Part shown: positions 28,099 through 42,148 of the stretch, one piece after another
Numbering within the stretch: position 1 is the stretch's first letter
How the letters are laid out: each line of letters begins with the position of its first letter
NCBI GenBank assembly: GCA_016235595.1
Contig: JACRJX010000008.1
Coordinates: 1 to 64,000 of the forward strand
DNA from: Verrucomicrobiota bacterium
GTDB taxonomy: Bacteria > Verrucomicrobiota > Verrucomicrobiia > CAIQCK01
Reading direction: 5' to 3'
Length of the DNA stretch: 64,000 bases
Program-made: the position numbers and the translations under genes
The notes under the pieces: model-generated
The model's input: the letters and a program-made list of their open reading frames with translations, nothing else
What the model was told of the DNA's origin: nothing
The model's database searches: none

Positions 28099-28823
28099 GC
28101 TCGCTCCTCTCGCATCAAAGTCAGGTAGGGCAGGAACTCGCGTTTGGTCATTTCGCCCGAAGCGCGTCCCTTTTCAGACAACGTGCCCGTCGGGCAGACC
28201 TGCACGCATTTACCGCAACTGGTGCAGCTTTCCGACGTGCCCCACGGCTGGTTCAAATCGGTGATCACCAGCGATGCCGTGCCACGGCCCTGCACGTCCC
28301 ATGTGTGTGCGCCTTCAATTTCGTCACAGACGCGCACGCAACGCTGGCACAGGATGCAGCGGTTGTGGTCCACAGCGAACCGGTCGTGCGAAGCATCCAC
28401 CGACAGTTTCGGATAGATGTACGGGTAGCGGATATGGTCCACGCCGAGCTTTTGCGCCATGCCTTGCAGCTCGCAGTGGCCGTTGGAAACGCAGACCGAG
28501 CAGACGTGGTTGCGCTCCGCAAAAAGCAATTCCAGGATCATCTTGCGGTATTTCACCAGCACCTCGGTGTTGGTGAACACCTCCATGTTCTCCTGGACCT
28601 GCGTGATGCACGCCGGCAGCAACCGCCGCGCGCCTTTGATCTCCACGAGGCAGAGACGGCACGCGCCGATGGGCGTCAGGCCGTCCAGGTTGCAGAGCGT
28701 CGGAATGAAGACGCCGTTCTCGCGCGCCACATCGAGGATGGTCTGATCCTCGCGCGCGCTGACGTCCTTGCCGTTGATTTGCAGCGTCTTGACGCTGAGA
28801 GTTTTTTGAGCTGAAGGGTTCAT
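28095..28823 (-). CDS. hoxU: Hydrogenase diaphorase iron-sulfur subunit HoxU
   Basis: A 242-aa NuoG-N-like protein that wires HoxY to HoxF. It has an N-terminal [2Fe-2S] domain ([15 protein letters not shown]), the His/Cys segment [12 protein letters not shown] and two ferredoxin-type [4Fe-4S] motifs ([13 protein letters not shown] and [14 protein letters not shown]). The length fits HoxU rather than full NuoG. The ATG at 28823 overlaps the hoxF stop by 4 nt. Confidence 0.95.
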   Translation of the reverse strand: MNPSAQKTLSVKTLQINGKDVSAREDQTILDVARENGVFIPTLCNLDGLTPIGACRLCLVEIKGARRLLPACITQVQENMEVFTNTEVLVKYRKMILELLFAERNHVCSVCVSNGHCELQGMAQKLGVDHIRYPYIYPKLSVDASHDRFAVDHNRCILCQRCVRVCDEIEGAHTWDVQGRGTASLVITDLNQPWGTSESCTSCGKCVQVCPTGTLSEKGRASGEMTKREFLPYLTLMREERA

Positions 28824-30469
28824 ACGGTCGCCAACTGCTCCTTTCCGATCTTGCACACACCCGCGGGACAACGCCGGTCGTGAATATGGGCCATGTATTC
28901 GTCTTTGAAGTAACGCAGCGTGCTGACAACGGGGTTGGGCGCGGTCATGCCGAGACCGCAGAGGCTGGTGTTCTTGACGACGTCGCATAGCTCTTCGAGC
29001 ATTGCCAGGTCGTCTGCCGTTGCCTTGCCCGTGGTGATCTTGCTGAGCAACTCATGCATCTGCTTGGTACCCACCCGGCAGGGCACGCATTTGCCGCAGC
29101 TCTCCGTCATGCAAAATTCCATGAAGAACTTCGCCACATCCACCATGCACGAGGTCTCGTCCATCACGATCATGCCGCCGCTGCCCATGATCGAGCCGAC
29201 TTTCGCCAGCGAATCGTAATCCACCGGCATGTCGAGGAATTGCTCCGGGATGCAACCGCCGGAGGGGCCGCCGGTTTGCACGGCCTTGAATTTCTTGCCG
29301 TTGGGAATGCCGCCGCCGATCTCGAAGATGATCTCGCGCAGCGAGATGCCCATGGGCACTTCGATGAGGCCGGTGTTGTTGATCGCGCCCGCGAGCGCGA
29401 ACACCTTGGTGCCCTTGCCCTTCTCGGTGCCGATGCCGGCAAACCACTCGCCGCCATTGCGGATGATCGGCGGGATGTTTGCAAAGGTCTCGACGTTGTT
29501 GATCAGCGTCGGGCAATCCCACAAGCCGCGCTCGGCCGGGAACGGCGGACGCGGACGCGGCTGGCCGCGCTTGCCTTCCACCGACGCGATGAGCGCCGTC
29601 TCCTCGCCGCAGACGAACGCGCCCGCGCCGAGACGCACTTCAATGTTGAAGCTGAATGTGGTGCCGAAGATGTTGTGGCCGAGCAGGCCGATCCGCTCCG
29701 CCTGTTTGATGGCGTCCTTGAGCCGCTTGACCGCCAGCGGATATTCGGCGCGGACGTAGATGTAACCCTGGCTGGCGCCGACCGCGTAGCCGGCAATGGC
29801 CATGCCTTCCAGCACGCGATGCGGGTCGCTCTCCAGCACGCTGCGGTCCATGAACGCGCCCGGATCGCCTTCATCGCCGTTGCAAATGACGAACTTCCGG
29901 TCGCCGCGAGCCTTCGCGACGGTGCCCCATTTCAAGCCCGTCGGGAATCCCGCGCCACCACGGCCGCGCAGGCCACTCTTGGAAACCTGCTCGACCACCT
30001 CCGCAGCGTGCATTGAGGTCAGCGCCTCCAGCAAGGCTTCATAGCCCTTGGCGGCGACGTATTCCTCGATGCGCTCTGGATCCACGATGCCGGAGTTTTC
30101 CAGCACGATCTTCTTCTGCCGCATGAAGAACGGCTGTGTCGTGTCGCACTCGATGCGTTTCACCGGTGGTTTGCCGAGGTTCTTGACGATCTCCTCCGCG
30201 TCCTGCGGCGCCACCATCTGGTAGAGCGCGCCCGTCTGCTCCACGGCCACCAACGGTCCCGCCATGCAAAGTCCCATGCAGCCCACGCCCTTGACCTTGC
30301 ACGTTTCCTTGAGACCGTGCTTCTCGATCTGCTGCTCCAGCGATTCCTTGACCTTGTCCGCGTGCGTGGAGACGCAGCCGGCGGCCATGCAAACGCAGAG
30401 CGTGTGGCCGACCTTCTGTTTCGCCTCCAGTTCAGTCTCAGCGATTTTGTGTAGTTCTTCTGGTGTCAT
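28820..30469 (-). CDS. hoxF: Hydrogenase diaphorase subunit HoxF (NADH/FMN)
   Basis: A 549-aa NuoF-like subunit that exchanges electrons with NAD(H). The N-terminal thioredoxin-like [2Fe-2S] domain has CMAAGC and CMGLC. The central part has the FMN/NAD glycine-rich segments [13 protein letters not shown] and [14 protein letters not shown]. The C-terminal [4Fe-4S] motif is [12 protein letters not shown]. The ATG at 30469 (MTPEELHK) overlaps the hoxE stop by 4 nt; an in-frame GTG at 30481 is an alternative. HoxEFU together form the diaphorase; a ferredoxin or flavodoxin partner is also possible for such enzymes. Confidence 0.95.
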   Translation of the reverse strand: MTPEELHKIAETELEAKQKVGHTLCVCMAAGCVSTHADKVKESLEQQIEKHGLKETCKVKGVGCMGLCMAGPLVAVEQTGALYQMVAPQDAEEIVKNLGKPPVKRIECDTTQPFFMRQKKIVLENSGIVDPERIEEYVAAKGYEALLEALTSMHAAEVVEQVSKSGLRGRGGAGFPTGLKWGTVAKARGDRKFVICNGDEGDPGAFMDRSVLESDPHRVLEGMAIAGYAVGASQGYIYVRAEYPLAVKRLKDAIKQAERIGLLGHNIFGTTFSFNIEVRLGAGAFVCGEETALIASVEGKRGQPRPRPPFPAERGLWDCPTLINNVETFANIPPIIRNGGEWFAGIGTEKGKGTKVFALAGAINNTGLIEVPMGISLREIIFEIGGGIPNGKKFKAVQTGGPSGGCIPEQFLDMPVDYDSLAKVGSIMGSGGMIVMDETSCMVDVAKFFMEFCMTESCGKCVPCRVGTKQMHELLSKITTGKATADDLAMLEELCDVVKNTSLCGLGMTAPNPVVSTLRYFKDEYMAHIHDRRCPAGVCKIGKEQLATV

Positions 30470-30966
30470 GGATTCAACCACCTCCGAATCTTTTCCGTGG
30501 CAACCGCCGGTGTGACCTTGGCGGCAACCTCGCCGTCAAACACCACCGCTGGCGCCAGCCCGCACGAGCCGAAGCACCGGGCCGAGATCACGGACAGCTT
30601 GCGGTCCGCCGTCGTTTCGCCCGGCTTGATCTTGGCGAGTTGCTCGATCGCGTCCAGGATCTGCGGCGCGCCCTTGATGTAGCAGGCCGTGCCCATGCAT
30701 ACGACGCAGGTATGCTCGCCTTGCGGTTTGAGCGTAAAGAAGTTGTAGAACGTCGCGACGCCATAGACTTTGCTGAGCGGCACGCGCAGTGATTTTGCCA
30801 CGAACTTCAGGGCGATCTCGTCCAGATAACCGAAGATTTCCTGGACCGTGTGCAACGCCTCGATCAACGAGTGGTGCGAATACCCATGACGGCGCATCGT
30901 CGCATTGACGATCTTCCAGCGCTTGTCATCCGACGGCATCGCCGGTCTTGCCAAATTCATTACCAT
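30466..30966 (-). CDS. hoxE: Hydrogenase diaphorase subunit HoxE
   Basis: A 166-aa NuoE-like [2Fe-2S] protein. Its cluster ligands are CMGTAC and CFGSC, preceded by the conserved [20 protein letters not shown] segment (here [16 protein letters not shown]). The presence of HoxE makes this the five-subunit HoxEFUYH form. The start at 30966 is supported by an AGGAG Shine-Dalgarno (30973-30977) six bases upstream. It heads the hox structural genes, 163 nt after hypE. Confidence 0.95.
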   Translation of the reverse strand: MVMNLARPAMPSDDKRWKIVNATMRRHGYSHHSLIEALHTVQEIFGYLDEIALKFVAKSLRVPLSKVYGVATFYNFFTLKPQGEHTCVVCMGTACYIKGAPQILDAIEQLAKIKPGETTADRKLSVISARCFGSCGLAPAVVFDGEVAAKVTPAVATEKIRRWLNP

Positions 30967-30972
30967 GTCATT

Positions 30973-30977
30973 CTCCT
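30973..30977 (-). promoter_or_regulatory. Strong Shine-Dalgarno of hoxE
   Basis: AGGAG on the minus strand lies 6 nt before the hoxE ATG and decides between that ATG and the in-frame ATG two codons later. Confidence 0.7.
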
Positions 30978-31129
30978 AAAACAACTGTTGTAGCGCCCAA
31001 AAAGCGCCACGCTTGAAACAAAGGAGCATAAGGTAGCACCCCCAATCGAACTACGCTACGGTTGGTGATTATTTTGCGGGCGTTGCATCTTTTGAAGAAC
31101 AACGCCGTCTCCCCGGCCTCCTGTGGGGC
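30978..31129 (-). promoter_or_regulatory. hypE-hoxE intergenic leader with hairpins
   Basis: This gap between hypE and hoxE contains two short dyads: GTAGCGC/GCGCCAC (30990-31010, with one G-U pair) and GGCGTTG/CAACGCC (31079-31106). No convincing sigma70 promoter or FNR-type site was found, so read-through from hypE or an unrecognised promoter are both possible. Confidence 0.35.
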
Positions 31130-32188
31130 TCAGCAAATCCTAGGTAATTGCTCCCCACTGAGCATGTCCACGATCCGCGTCGCGCCAATCTGGCTCTTCA
31201 TCGTCACCAGACCGGGCGATTCTGTCGTTACGTGACCAATAAGCCGCGCGTCCGTCCCAAGCGGATGGGCGCGCATCACAGCCAGCGCGCGTTCGGCGTC
31301 CGCCGCTGCGACGAATGTGACAAAACGACCCTCATTGGCAACGTAGAACGGGTCGAAGCCAAGAATCTCACACGCGCCATGCACATCCTCGCGCACAGGC
31401 ACCGCCACCTCGTCGAAGACAATGCCGACATCGGCCGACCCGGCGATTTCGTTGAGGCCGCTCGCCAAGCCACCGCGTGTCAGGTCGCGCATACAGTGGA
31501 CCTCAACACCCGCTGCTAGCACGTCCATCACCAACCCTGACAGCACCGCGCAGTCGCTCTCGATGGCCGTCTCGAATTCCAGCCCCTCGCGCACCGCCAT
31601 GATCGCAATGCCGTGGCGGCCCACGTCACCGTTGATCAGGATGGCGTCGCCGGGCCGGACGCTCTTCGGCACAATGACGCGGTCGTGCTCCAACACGCCG
31701 ATGCCGGCCGTGTTGATGAAAATGCCGTCGCCCTTGCCCTTGTCCACGACCTTCGTGTCGCCCGTCACGATCTGCACGCCCGCCACGTCCGCCTCACGGC
31801 GCATGGACTGGACGATGCGCCAGAGCGTATCCATCGGCAGCCCTTCTTCGAGAATGAACCCGCAGCTCAGGTAACGCGGCCGCGCGCCGCACATCGCCAG
31901 ATCGTTCACCGTGCCGCACACCGCCAGCTTGCCGATGTCACCGCCGGGGAAAAACAATGGCCGCACGACGTAGGAATCCGTGGTGAACGCCAGTCGCTTC
32001 GCGCCGCCGGTGTCGAACACCGCGCCGTCGTGCTGCTGGTCGAGCAGCGGGTTGCTGAACGCCGCCGCGAACATCTTCCCGATGAGCTGCTGCATCAACC
32101 TGCCGCCGCCGCCGTGCGCCATCTGCACGGCCGGATAGTTTGAAATCGGGATTGGACAACTCAGCGCAAAATTTTCCGGTGTCTCCAT
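31130..32188 (-). CDS. hypE: Hydrogenase maturation factor HypE
   Basis: A 352-aa HypE, which dehydrates a carbamoyl group on its C-terminal cysteine to thiocyanate and donates cyanide for the NiFe cofactor. The protein ends PRIC, the invariant HypE tail with Cys352 as carrier. The N-terminal part has the [16 protein letters not shown]-binding segment of PurM-like proteins, and [15 protein letters not shown] is recognisable. It follows hypD by 60 nt on the same strand. Confidence 0.95.
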   Translation of the reverse strand: METPENFALSCPIPISNYPAVQMAHGGGGRLMQQLIGKMFAAAFSNPLLDQQHDGAVFDTGGAKRLAFTTDSYVVRPLFFPGGDIGKLAVCGTVNDLAMCGARPRYLSCGFILEEGLPMDTLWRIVQSMRREADVAGVQIVTGDTKVVDKGKGDGIFINTAGIGVLEHDRVIVPKSVRPGDAILINGDVGRHGIAIMAVREGLEFETAIESDCAVLSGLVMDVLAAGVEVHCMRDLTRGGLASGLNEIAGSADVGIVFDEVAVPVREDVHGACEILGFDPFYVANEGRFVTFVAAADAERALAVMRAHPLGTDARLIGHVTTESPGLVTMKSQIGATRIVDMLSGEQLPRIC

Positions 32189-32248
32189 GACCCCTGAAAC
32201 GTGGAGTGTCGTGTGCAGAGCGTCAAGCTTCTGTTTGCCAGCTTCGCT

Positions 32249-33337
32249 TCACTTCTGCCGCCGGTAGCGGTAGTAGGCGGCGCAGGCGCCTTCGTTGGAA
32301 ACCATCGTCGCGCCAAGCGGATGCTCCGGGGTGCAGCGGGTGCCGAAGGCCGGGCAATCGTGCGGTTTCTTGATGCCTTGGAGAACGAGGCCGCTGATGC
32401 ACTCGGCGGGTTCCTCCACGTGCTGGTCGGCAAGGCCGAAACGTTGCTCGGCGTCAAACGCGACATAGTCGCCGCGCAGGCCGAGGCCGCTTTGGGGAAT
32501 TTCGCCGATGCCGCGCCATTTGCGCGGGACGATGCCGAAGACTTCACGGATGATTTGCTGAGCGGGCGCGTTGCCTTCGCGGCGGACGGCGCGGGCGTAT
32601 TGGTTCTCGACCTCGAAGCGGCCTTGTTCGAGCTGGCGCACGCACATGGCGATGCCCTGAAGGATGTCGAGCGGCTCAAAACCGGTGACGACGATGGGGC
32701 AATGGTATTTGGCGGCAATCGGCTCGTATTCGGTGTAGCCCATCACGGTGCAAACGTGGCCGGCGGCAAGGAAGCCCTGGACGCGGTTGTTGGGCGAGGA
32801 GAGGACCGCCTCCATCGCCGGCGGCACGAGCACGTGGGAGACGAGGACCGAGAAGTTGGCGATGCCGTGCTGGCGGGCTTGATAGACCGCCATGGCGTTG
32901 GCCGGGGCGGTGGTCTCGAAGCCGACGGCGAAAAACACCACTTGCCGCGCCGGGTTCTCGCGCGCAAGCTTCAGCGCGTCGAGCGGCGAATAGACAATTC
33001 GCACGTCGCCGCCGGCTGCCTTGACCGACAGCAGATCCTTTTCTGTTCCCGGCACGCGGAGCATGTCGCCGAATGAACAGAAAATGACTTCGGGCCGCGA
33101 AGCGATGGCGATGGCTTTGTTGATCAGTTCGACCGGCGTGACGCAGACCGGGCAGCCGGGTCCGTGGACAAGCGTGATTTCCTTCGGCAACAGCTCGTCC
33201 ACCCCAAATTTGACGATGGCGTGAGTCTGGCCGCCGCACACCTCCATGATCGTCCACGGACGGGTGGTCATGCGACGGATGAGTCGCGCGTAACGCTGCG
33301 CGCCTTTGGCATCGCGGTATTCGTCGAGGAACTTCAT
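32249..33337 (-). CDS. hypD: Hydrogenase maturation factor HypD
   Basis: A 362-aa HypD, the Fe-S scaffold on which the Fe(CN)2CO group is built with HypC. The diagnostic motifs MEVCGGQTH and [11 protein letters not shown] are present, with cysteines for the C-terminal [4Fe-4S] cluster near CISGLVLQG and CPAFGTRC. Start at 33337 (MKFLDEY); the upstream frame extension crosses a palindrome and lacks family sequence. It is separated from the dihydroorotate dehydrogenase-like gene by about 100 nt with a nested inverted repeat. Confidence 0.95.
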   Translation of the reverse strand: MKFLDEYRDAKGAQRYARLIRRMTTRPWTIMEVCGGQTHAIVKFGVDELLPKEITLVHGPGCPVCVTPVELINKAIAIASRPEVIFCSFGDMLRVPGTEKDLLSVKAAGGDVRIVYSPLDALKLARENPARQVVFFAVGFETTAPANAMAVYQARQHGIANFSVLVSHVLVPPAMEAVLSSPNNRVQGFLAAGHVCTVMGYTEYEPIAAKYHCPIVVTGFEPLDILQGIAMCVRQLEQGRFEVENQYARAVRREGNAPAQQIIREVFGIVPRKWRGIGEIPQSGLGLRGDYVAFDAEQRFGLADQHVEEPAECISGLVLQGIKKPHDCPAFGTRCTPEHPLGATMVSNEGACAAYYRYRRQK

Positions 33338-33350
33338 AGTCGTTCGCCTA

Positions 33351-33407
33351 CCATAACAGCGCAGCGGAACTCTTGCGAGTTCCGCTGCGTCGCACAACTT
33401 GTTATGG
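33351..33407. repeat. Nested palindrome in the hyp operon
   Basis: An outer pair CCATAACA (33351-33358) / TGTTATGG (33400-33407) encloses a perfect 13-bp stem (33360-33372 / 33377-33389) with a TTGC loop. It lies between the dihydroorotate dehydrogenase-like gene and hypD. It is probably a dispersed palindromic repeat or an mRNA-processing structure. Confidence 0.7.
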
Positions 33408-33440
33408 GCGGGAAGCCCGGGCTTTCCGCGGCACCACGGC

Positions 33441-34436
33441 TCAGCCCAATTTGTAGCCGGCGAGGGCGCGCATATACTGCGCACGCTCGAAGTCGGCCGG
33501 GTTGGCGCACTTGATCTGGCTGAGGCTGCCCTGCATCTGTTTGACGGAGTCGTATTCGTGTTTCTCCATCCACTCGCGCATGGCCTTCTCGATCACGCGG
33601 ACGCGATCAATGCCATAGCGCAGCAGCGCCGAGCAGAGCATGGTGGCGCTGGCGCCGACCATGAGCATCTTCAGCACGTCCTCGGCGGAGTGAATGCCGC
33701 TGGTGGCTGCCAGATCCGCCTTGATGCGGCCGTGCAGGATGGCAACCCACGTCAACGGCAGCCGCATCGCGAACGGCGTGCTCAGCAGGATGTCCGGCTT
33801 CACTTCCAGTTCTTCGAGGTCAATGTCCGGCTGGTAGAACCGGTTGAAGAGCACGAGCGCGTTGGCACCGGCGCCGTCAAACCGCTTCGCCATGTTGGCG
33901 ATGTTGCTGAAGAACGGGCTGAGTTTCACCGCCACCGGGATGGTGACAGCGGACTTGACCGCTTTCACGACGTCCACGTAGGTCTCCTCGACCTTCGAGC
34001 CGGCCATATCCATGTCTGTCGGGATGGAGTAGATGTTCAACTCCAGCGCATTGGCGCCGGCCTTTTGAATCTGTTTGGCGTAGTCAATCCAACCGCCCAC
34101 GGAGCTGCCGTTGAGGCTGGCAATGATCGGAATGTCCACGGCTTTCTTCGCGGCGGCGATGTGCTCGAGATATTCCTCGGGGCCGAGTCTGTATTCACTG
34201 GCCTTGGGGAAATAGCTCGTCGCCTCGGCGAAGCTCTCCGCGCCGTGAACAAGCGCTTCCTCCAACTCGGCGCTTTCCTTCGCCAGTTGTTCCTCAAACA
34301 GCGAGTGCAGGACGACTGCGGCGGCGCCGGCATCTTCCATTTTCTTGATATTGGCCACGTCCTCGGCCAGCGGCGAAGCCGACACGATCAGCGGGTTGCG
34401 CAGCGTCATTCCCAAGTATTTGGTTGTCAGGTCCAT
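33441..34436 (-). CDS. Dihydroorotate dehydrogenase-like FMN protein
   Basis: A 331-aa TIM-barrel flavoprotein of the dihydroorotate dehydrogenase superfamily ([20 protein letters not shown] at the start; C-terminal phosphate site [19 protein letters not shown]). The classical NxSCPN active-site stretch is replaced by NIYSIPTD, so it is unlikely to be a PyrD. Members of this divergent branch often sit beside pyruvate:ferredoxin oxidoreductase genes, as here (nifJ ends 88 nt upstream). It may be an auxiliary oxidoreductase for the ferredoxin/NADH pool; that is inference. Start at 34436 (MDLTTKYL). Confidence 0.85.
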   Translation of the reverse strand: MDLTTKYLGMTLRNPLIVSASPLAEDVANIKKMEDAGAAAVVLHSLFEEQLAKESAELEEALVHGAESFAEATSYFPKASEYRLGPEEYLEHIAAAKKAVDIPIIASLNGSSVGGWIDYAKQIQKAGANALELNIYSIPTDMDMAGSKVEETYVDVVKAVKSAVTIPVAVKLSPFFSNIANMAKRFDGAGANALVLFNRFYQPDIDLEELEVKPDILLSTPFAMRLPLTWVAILHGRIKADLAATSGIHSAEDVLKMLMVGASATMLCSALLRYGIDRVRVIEKAMREWMEKHEYDSVKQMQGSLSQIKCANPADFERAQYMRALAGYKLG

Positions 34437-34481
34437 TGTAGCTTCCTCTCTCTTACGGATTTGATGATGATCTTTGGATGC

Positions 34482-34514
34482 CCCGGCTCCCCGCGGGTCG
34501 CGCGGGGAGCCGGG
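34482..34514. repeat. Perfect 14-bp hairpin between nifJ and the DHOD-like gene
   Basis: Stem arms 34482-34495 and 34501-34514, fully complementary and GC-rich, with a 5-nt loop. It sits 10 nt after the nifJ stop. No T-run follows on the minus strand, so it is more likely a stabilising or attenuating intercistronic structure than a terminator. Confidence 0.75.
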
Positions 34515-34524
34515 ACGAATTGCG

Positions 34525-38117
<3,593 letters not shown>

Positions 38118-38121
<4 letters not shown>

Positions 38122-38366
38122 GTTTCTTTCACTTCTTCCAACTCGTCCATCTGCCGCAGGTATTCAAAAACCTGGGTCGCTTCTTCTTCGCTCAGCGTGC
38201 TGATTGCGAAACCGACGTGAACGATCACGTAGTCGCCGACGGCCGCCTCGGGGACGTAAGCGAGGCTGACCTCCTTGACGATCCCGCCAAAGTTGACCTT
38301 GCCCATCCGCTGCAATGGGTCGTCGCCACTGACACTCTCGATCTTACCTGGGACTGCCAGACACAT
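38118..38366 (-). CDS. hypC: Hydrogenase maturation chaperone HypC
   Basis: An 82-aa HypC/HupF chaperone. It begins MCLAVPGK, whose Cys2 binds the Fe(CN)2CO intermediate and the large-subunit precursor. It partners HypD and delivers the iron group to HoxH. Its start overlaps the hypF stop (TAATG, 1 nt) and its stop overlaps nifJ by 4 nt. Confidence 0.95.
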
Positions 38367-40681
38367 TAGCTGCAGGTCTCCCTCGACGCCGCCACCACTT
38401 GGCCCAAAGCGATCCCGCCGTCGTTCGGCGGCACCCGCTGATGCCAGTAGGCGCGAAAATGTTCTTGTTCGAGCCGTTGCACGGCCCGTTCAGTCAAATA
38501 ACGGTTCTGAAAACAGCCGCCGGAGAGCACCACTTGCTCCCGGCCCACTCGCCGCGCCACCGCGACGATGATCTCGGCCAGCGCGTTATGAAACTTCGCC
38601 GCAAGCCGGCCAACGGGCTCGTTTTCAGCCACATCGTCCAGCATGCCACGAATCATCGGCTCCCAGTCAACCACCAACGGTGATTGGCCGTCCCGAATCC
38701 CGAACGGATACGCTTCATCCGTCCCGGCGGCTTCGGCGGCAAACTCCCATTCCATCGCCGCCTGGCCTTCATATCGCGTCTCCTGCCGCAGCCCGGCAAT
38801 CGCCGCCGCCGCGTCAAAGAGCCGGCCCGCGCTGGACGTCACGGGCGCATTCAGTTGTTTATGCAGCATTTGCCACACAATTTGCAACTCCGGTCTTGTA
38901 AAACCTTGCACCGGCGCCGGCGCGCCCGGCTTGAACAGCGCATCCCCGAAAATCTCGTAAAGCACCCCCGCCGCGCTGCGCCGCGGCTCGCGAACCGCGC
39001 TGTCGCCGCCCGGCAGCCGGAACTGCCGCAAGTGCGCCACGCGCTCGAAATCGTGCCGTGTGGCCCGGAAAAATTCGCCACCCCAGATCGTCCCATCGGT
39101 TCCGTAGCCTGTGCCGTCCCAAGCGACGCCGAGCACCGGCCCTTCCAGCTCGTTCTCCGCCATGCACGAGACGACGTGCGCGAAATGATGCTGCACCTCC
39201 CGCACCGGCACGCCGAGTTGCCGCGCGAACCTCGTCGAGAGATAATCGGGATGCGCGTCGCAGGCGACCGACTCTGGCCTCGCATCGTAAAGCCGCTCCA
39301 AGTCGCCCACCACGCGCTGGAACGCGTCGAACGCTGCCGTGCTCTCCAGATCACCTATGTGCTGGCTGATGAACACGTTATGACCGACCGCCAGCGCCAC
39401 CGAGGATTTCAGGTGCGCTCCCACCGCCAGCTGCGGTGCCAGCGATGCGCGTGAAAGATGGATCGGCAGCGGTGCAAACCCTCGCGCCCGCCGCATCACC
39501 ATCTCGCGGTCCATCACCACCCGCACGATCGAATCGTCCACATGCCGCACAATCGGCCGGTCGTGGACGAGGAAGATGTCGGCGATGTCGCCAAGCCGCT
39601 GCAAAGCGTCGCGTTCATCGGTGCAGATCGGCTCCTCCGCCAGATTGCCGCTCGTCGCCACCACCGGAAAACCCAGTTCCGCCAGCAGCAGGTGATGCAG
39701 CGGCGTGTAAGGAAGCATGACTCCGAGGCGGGGATTGCGCGGCGCTACTGATTCCGCAATGTCTCGCGCGTCCCCGTGCCGCCGCAGCAGGACAATCGGC
39801 GACTCCGGCGAGGTCAGCAGCCGCTCTTCGGTTTCGGAGACTTCACACAACGCCCGCGCCGCCGCCAGCGACGGCGCCATCAGCGCAAACGGTTTCTCCT
39901 CGCGGTGCTTCAGTTCCCGCAGCCGGCACACCGCCTGTTCGTTCCGCGCGTCCACCAGCAGATGAAACCCGCCCAGTCCCTTCACCGCCGCGATCTCGCC
40001 GCCCCGGATCGCCCGCACCGCCTGTTGCAGCGCCGCGTCGCGCTGCGCCAACACCCGGCCAGTGCGGTCCCAGAGTTCCAGTTGCGGGCCGCACGCCGGG
40101 CAGGCGTTCGGCTGCGCGTGGAACCGGCGATCGCGCGGGTCCTCATATTCGGCGCGGCACACCTCGCACATCGCGAAGCGTTTCATCGTCGTGTTCGGCC
40201 GGTCGTAAGGCAGCGACTGGATGATGCTGAATCGCGGCCCGCAGTGCGTGCAGTTCGTGAACGGATAGCGGTGACGGCGGTTCGCTGGATCAAAAACCTC
40301 CCGCAAACACTCCGGACAGGTCGCAATATCCGGCAAAATCAGCGCCGTCTTCGCGCCCGACGCGTCGCTCTCGCGAATCTCAAATTTCGTGAAACCGACC
40401 GGGTCGAGCCATGAGGACTCCAGGCTCTGGATGTATGCCCGTGGCGGTTTCTCGCGCGGAATGCGCAGCAGGAAGCTCTGAAGCGGGTCGCGCCGACCCT
40501 CGACTTCGATGAAAACGCCCTGCGCCGAGTTGTTCACCCAGCCCGTCAGCCCAAGCTCCTCCGCCAGACGGAACACGAACGGCCGGAACCCGACGCCCTG
40601 CACCGCGCCGCGAATCGTCACGCTCAGGCGCTGCGCCTGTGTCGCGCTCGTTCCGGCTGGCGGTTGAACAATCGTGTGCAT
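38366..40681 (-). CDS. hypF: Carbamoyltransferase HypF
   Basis: A 771-aa HypF that makes thiocarbamate on HypE from carbamoyl phosphate, the source of cyanide ligands. The acylphosphatase-like segment GAVQGVGFR is at 25-33, then zinc-finger pairs CPEC/CTHC and CEVC/CPAC, a YrdC-like domain and the C-terminal carbamoyltransferase with VQHHFAHV and SGGCFQNRYL. The ATG at 40681 is chosen; the frame extends to a TTG at 40723. It is the first gene of the hyp-nifJ-hox block. hypA and hypB are not in the window. Confidence 0.94.
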   Translation of the reverse strand: MHTIVQPPAGTSATQAQRLSVTIRGAVQGVGFRPFVFRLAEELGLTGWVNNSAQGVFIEVEGRRDPLQSFLLRIPREKPPRAYIQSLESSWLDPVGFTKFEIRESDASGAKTALILPDIATCPECLREVFDPANRRHRYPFTNCTHCGPRFSIIQSLPYDRPNTTMKRFAMCEVCRAEYEDPRDRRFHAQPNACPACGPQLELWDRTGRVLAQRDAALQQAVRAIRGGEIAAVKGLGGFHLLVDARNEQAVCRLRELKHREEKPFALMAPSLAAARALCEVSETEERLLTSPESPIVLLRRHGDARDIAESVAPRNPRLGVMLPYTPLHHLLLAELGFPVVATSGNLAEEPICTDERDALQRLGDIADIFLVHDRPIVRHVDDSIVRVVMDREMVMRRARGFAPLPIHLSRASLAPQLAVGAHLKSSVALAVGHNVFISQHIGDLESTAAFDAFQRVVGDLERLYDARPESVACDAHPDYLSTRFARQLGVPVREVQHHFAHVVSCMAENELEGPVLGVAWDGTGYGTDGTIWGGEFFRATRHDFERVAHLRQFRLPGGDSAVREPRRSAAGVLYEIFGDALFKPGAPAPVQGFTRPELQIVWQMLHKQLNAPVTSSAGRLFDAAAAIAGLRQETRYEGQAAMEWEFAAEAAGTDEAYPFGIRDGQSPLVVDWEPMIRGMLDDVAENEPVGRLAAKFHNALAEIIVAVARRVGREQVVLSGGCFQNRYLTERAVQRLEQEHFRAYWHQRVPPNDGGIALGQVVAASRETCS

Positions 40682-41029
40682 CTTTCTGGTTCCAGCCTTG
40701 GGCGGTTGAGCCGCTGCGCTCAATCACTACGGCTTCAAAAGGTCACACCTTAGTGCCAACCGTCGGGTACAGCTACGCGTCCCTTGGTTTGCTCTTAGCC
40801 GATATTGCCAGCGTTGCAATGGGGGCATGGCCCTTGAGTCCGCCCCGTTTCCAGTGTTCATCTCGCCGCGTCTGGCGCATCTGAACACCTCTTCAAGCAC
40901 GTGATCAGTTGCACCTCGGCGCAAACGCAGCGGATGTTCCAATGTCGCCGGGCCTTTTCAATCTTGACCGGCCCGGTGGGATGCATAGCCTGTCCTTCCG
41001 TCGGCCGAACCACAAACGAAAGCGCCTCT
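40682..41029. other. Divergent intergenic region hypF / isomerase
   Basis: About 350 nt without a supported gene, between the head of the hydrogenase operon (minus) and the isomerase-like gene (plus), so it should hold both promoters. I found no convincing sigma70 pair. A TTGGCAC element on the minus strand (40759-40753) resembles a sigma54 -24 box but has no matching -12 GC. Confidence 0.4.
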
Positions 41030-42043
41030 ATGAATTCCTTCTCATCCCCAACCGAACTGTCATCCACCCCGCTCCGCCAACCGATGTTCGGAAGCTCCCG
41101 TGCGAAAATGTGGATGGCTGGGATGGCGGTCTGTTTTGTTCTGGGGCTGGGGGCCGGACCGCGCGCGCTTGCCCAGGGACAGGAAAATATCGCGGATGGC
41201 ATCCTGCCCGGCGGCAACCTCCTGTGCTGCGAGACGTACAGCCTGCGCGATCTCTTCAAGGAACAGAAGCCCGACCCAAAAAAGCCGTGGGTCGGGAAGT
41301 ACCCGCAGCTCACCATTTACACTTTCCCCGCCTTCATGAAGGAGCTGGGCATCAAGGGCATATCCATCAACGAGAATTACATGGGGTCGCTCGAGACAGA
41401 CAATCTCGACAAGATCAAGGAAGCGTGCCGCGCGGCCGACCGCGTCATCGTGGCGTTCGTCACCGGCGGACCGATGGCGCTGGCCGACAAGGAGAAGCGG
41501 TTGGAAGGTCTCAAGGAGCTCGAGAAGAAAATGCGCGTTGCCAGGTATCTGGGCGCGTCGGTCATTCGCATCAACTTGGGCGGACCCGGCAAGGGAATCG
41601 CCGACGAGGTGGGCGTGCAGAACTGCATCGACTCCTTCAAGCGGCTGTTGCCTCTCGCGAAAGAGCTGAACCTCAAGATGACCATTGAGAACCACGGCGG
41701 CGTGTCCAAGACTGCCGAGCAGATCCTGACGATCATCAAGGGCTCCGATCCGGAGTGGGTGGGTTCCTGCCTGGACTTCATGAACTGGCCGCACAAGCCG
41801 GATGACATCCACATTCTCTACGCGTCCTGCGAAGCCCTCGCGCCCCATGCCTACCACACACACGCCAAATGCCTGACGTTCAAGGACGATGGCGAAGAGA
41901 CGACAGTGGATTACGCAAGGCTTCTGGGCTGCCTCAAGGCTGTCAAATACAAGCGCGCGATTTCGATGGAGTTTGAAGGACCGGGCGATCCCGTCGAGGG
42001 CGTCAAGAAATCACGCGCCCTGATTATTAAACACTGGAAGTGA
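41030..42043 (+). CDS. Sugar phosphate isomerase/epimerase-like TIM barrel, exported
   Basis: A 337-aa protein of the AP endonuclease 2-like (xylose isomerase-type) TIM-barrel family. Typical strand ends are present: RINLGGPG, TIENHGG, GSCLDFMNW, HTHAKCL and ISMEFEGPG, which supply metal-binding Glu/His/Asp residues. A hydrophobic segment at about residues 24-45 ending ARALAQ-like (here GPRALAQGQ) suggests export. Start at 41030 is uncertain (other ATGs at 40901 and within the signal). Such proteins often accompany Gfo/Idh/MocA oxidoreductases in pathways that isomerise or eliminate keto-sugars. Substrate unknown. Confidence 0.82.
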   Translation: MNSFSSPTELSSTPLRQPMFGSSRAKMWMAGMAVCFVLGLGAGPRALAQGQENIADGILPGGNLLCCETYSLRDLFKEQKPDPKKPWVGKYPQLTIYTFPAFMKELGIKGISINENYMGSLETDNLDKIKEACRAADRVIVAFVTGGPMALADKEKRLEGLKELEKKMRVARYLGASVIRINLGGPGKGIADEVGVQNCIDSFKRLLPLAKELNLKMTIENHGGVSKTAEQILTIIKGSDPEWVGSCLDFMNWPHKPDDIHILYASCEALAPHAYHTHAKCLTFKDDGEETTVDYARLLGCLKAVKYKRAISMEFEGPGDPVEGVKKSRALIIKHWK

Positions 42044-42148
42044 ATGGAACGCGCGGCCGGACGCAGGTCGTGACGGGCAATCGGGCTAGGTCTCAAGGAC
42101 CATTGGGACAAGGCAATCGGGGTCATATATGGTTGACACGCGAATGCG

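Noticed and set aside
40753..40759. Sigma54-like -24 element (TTGGCAC) upstream of hypF
   Set aside because: No correctly spaced -12 GC/TTGC element was found, so a sigma54 promoter cannot be supported.
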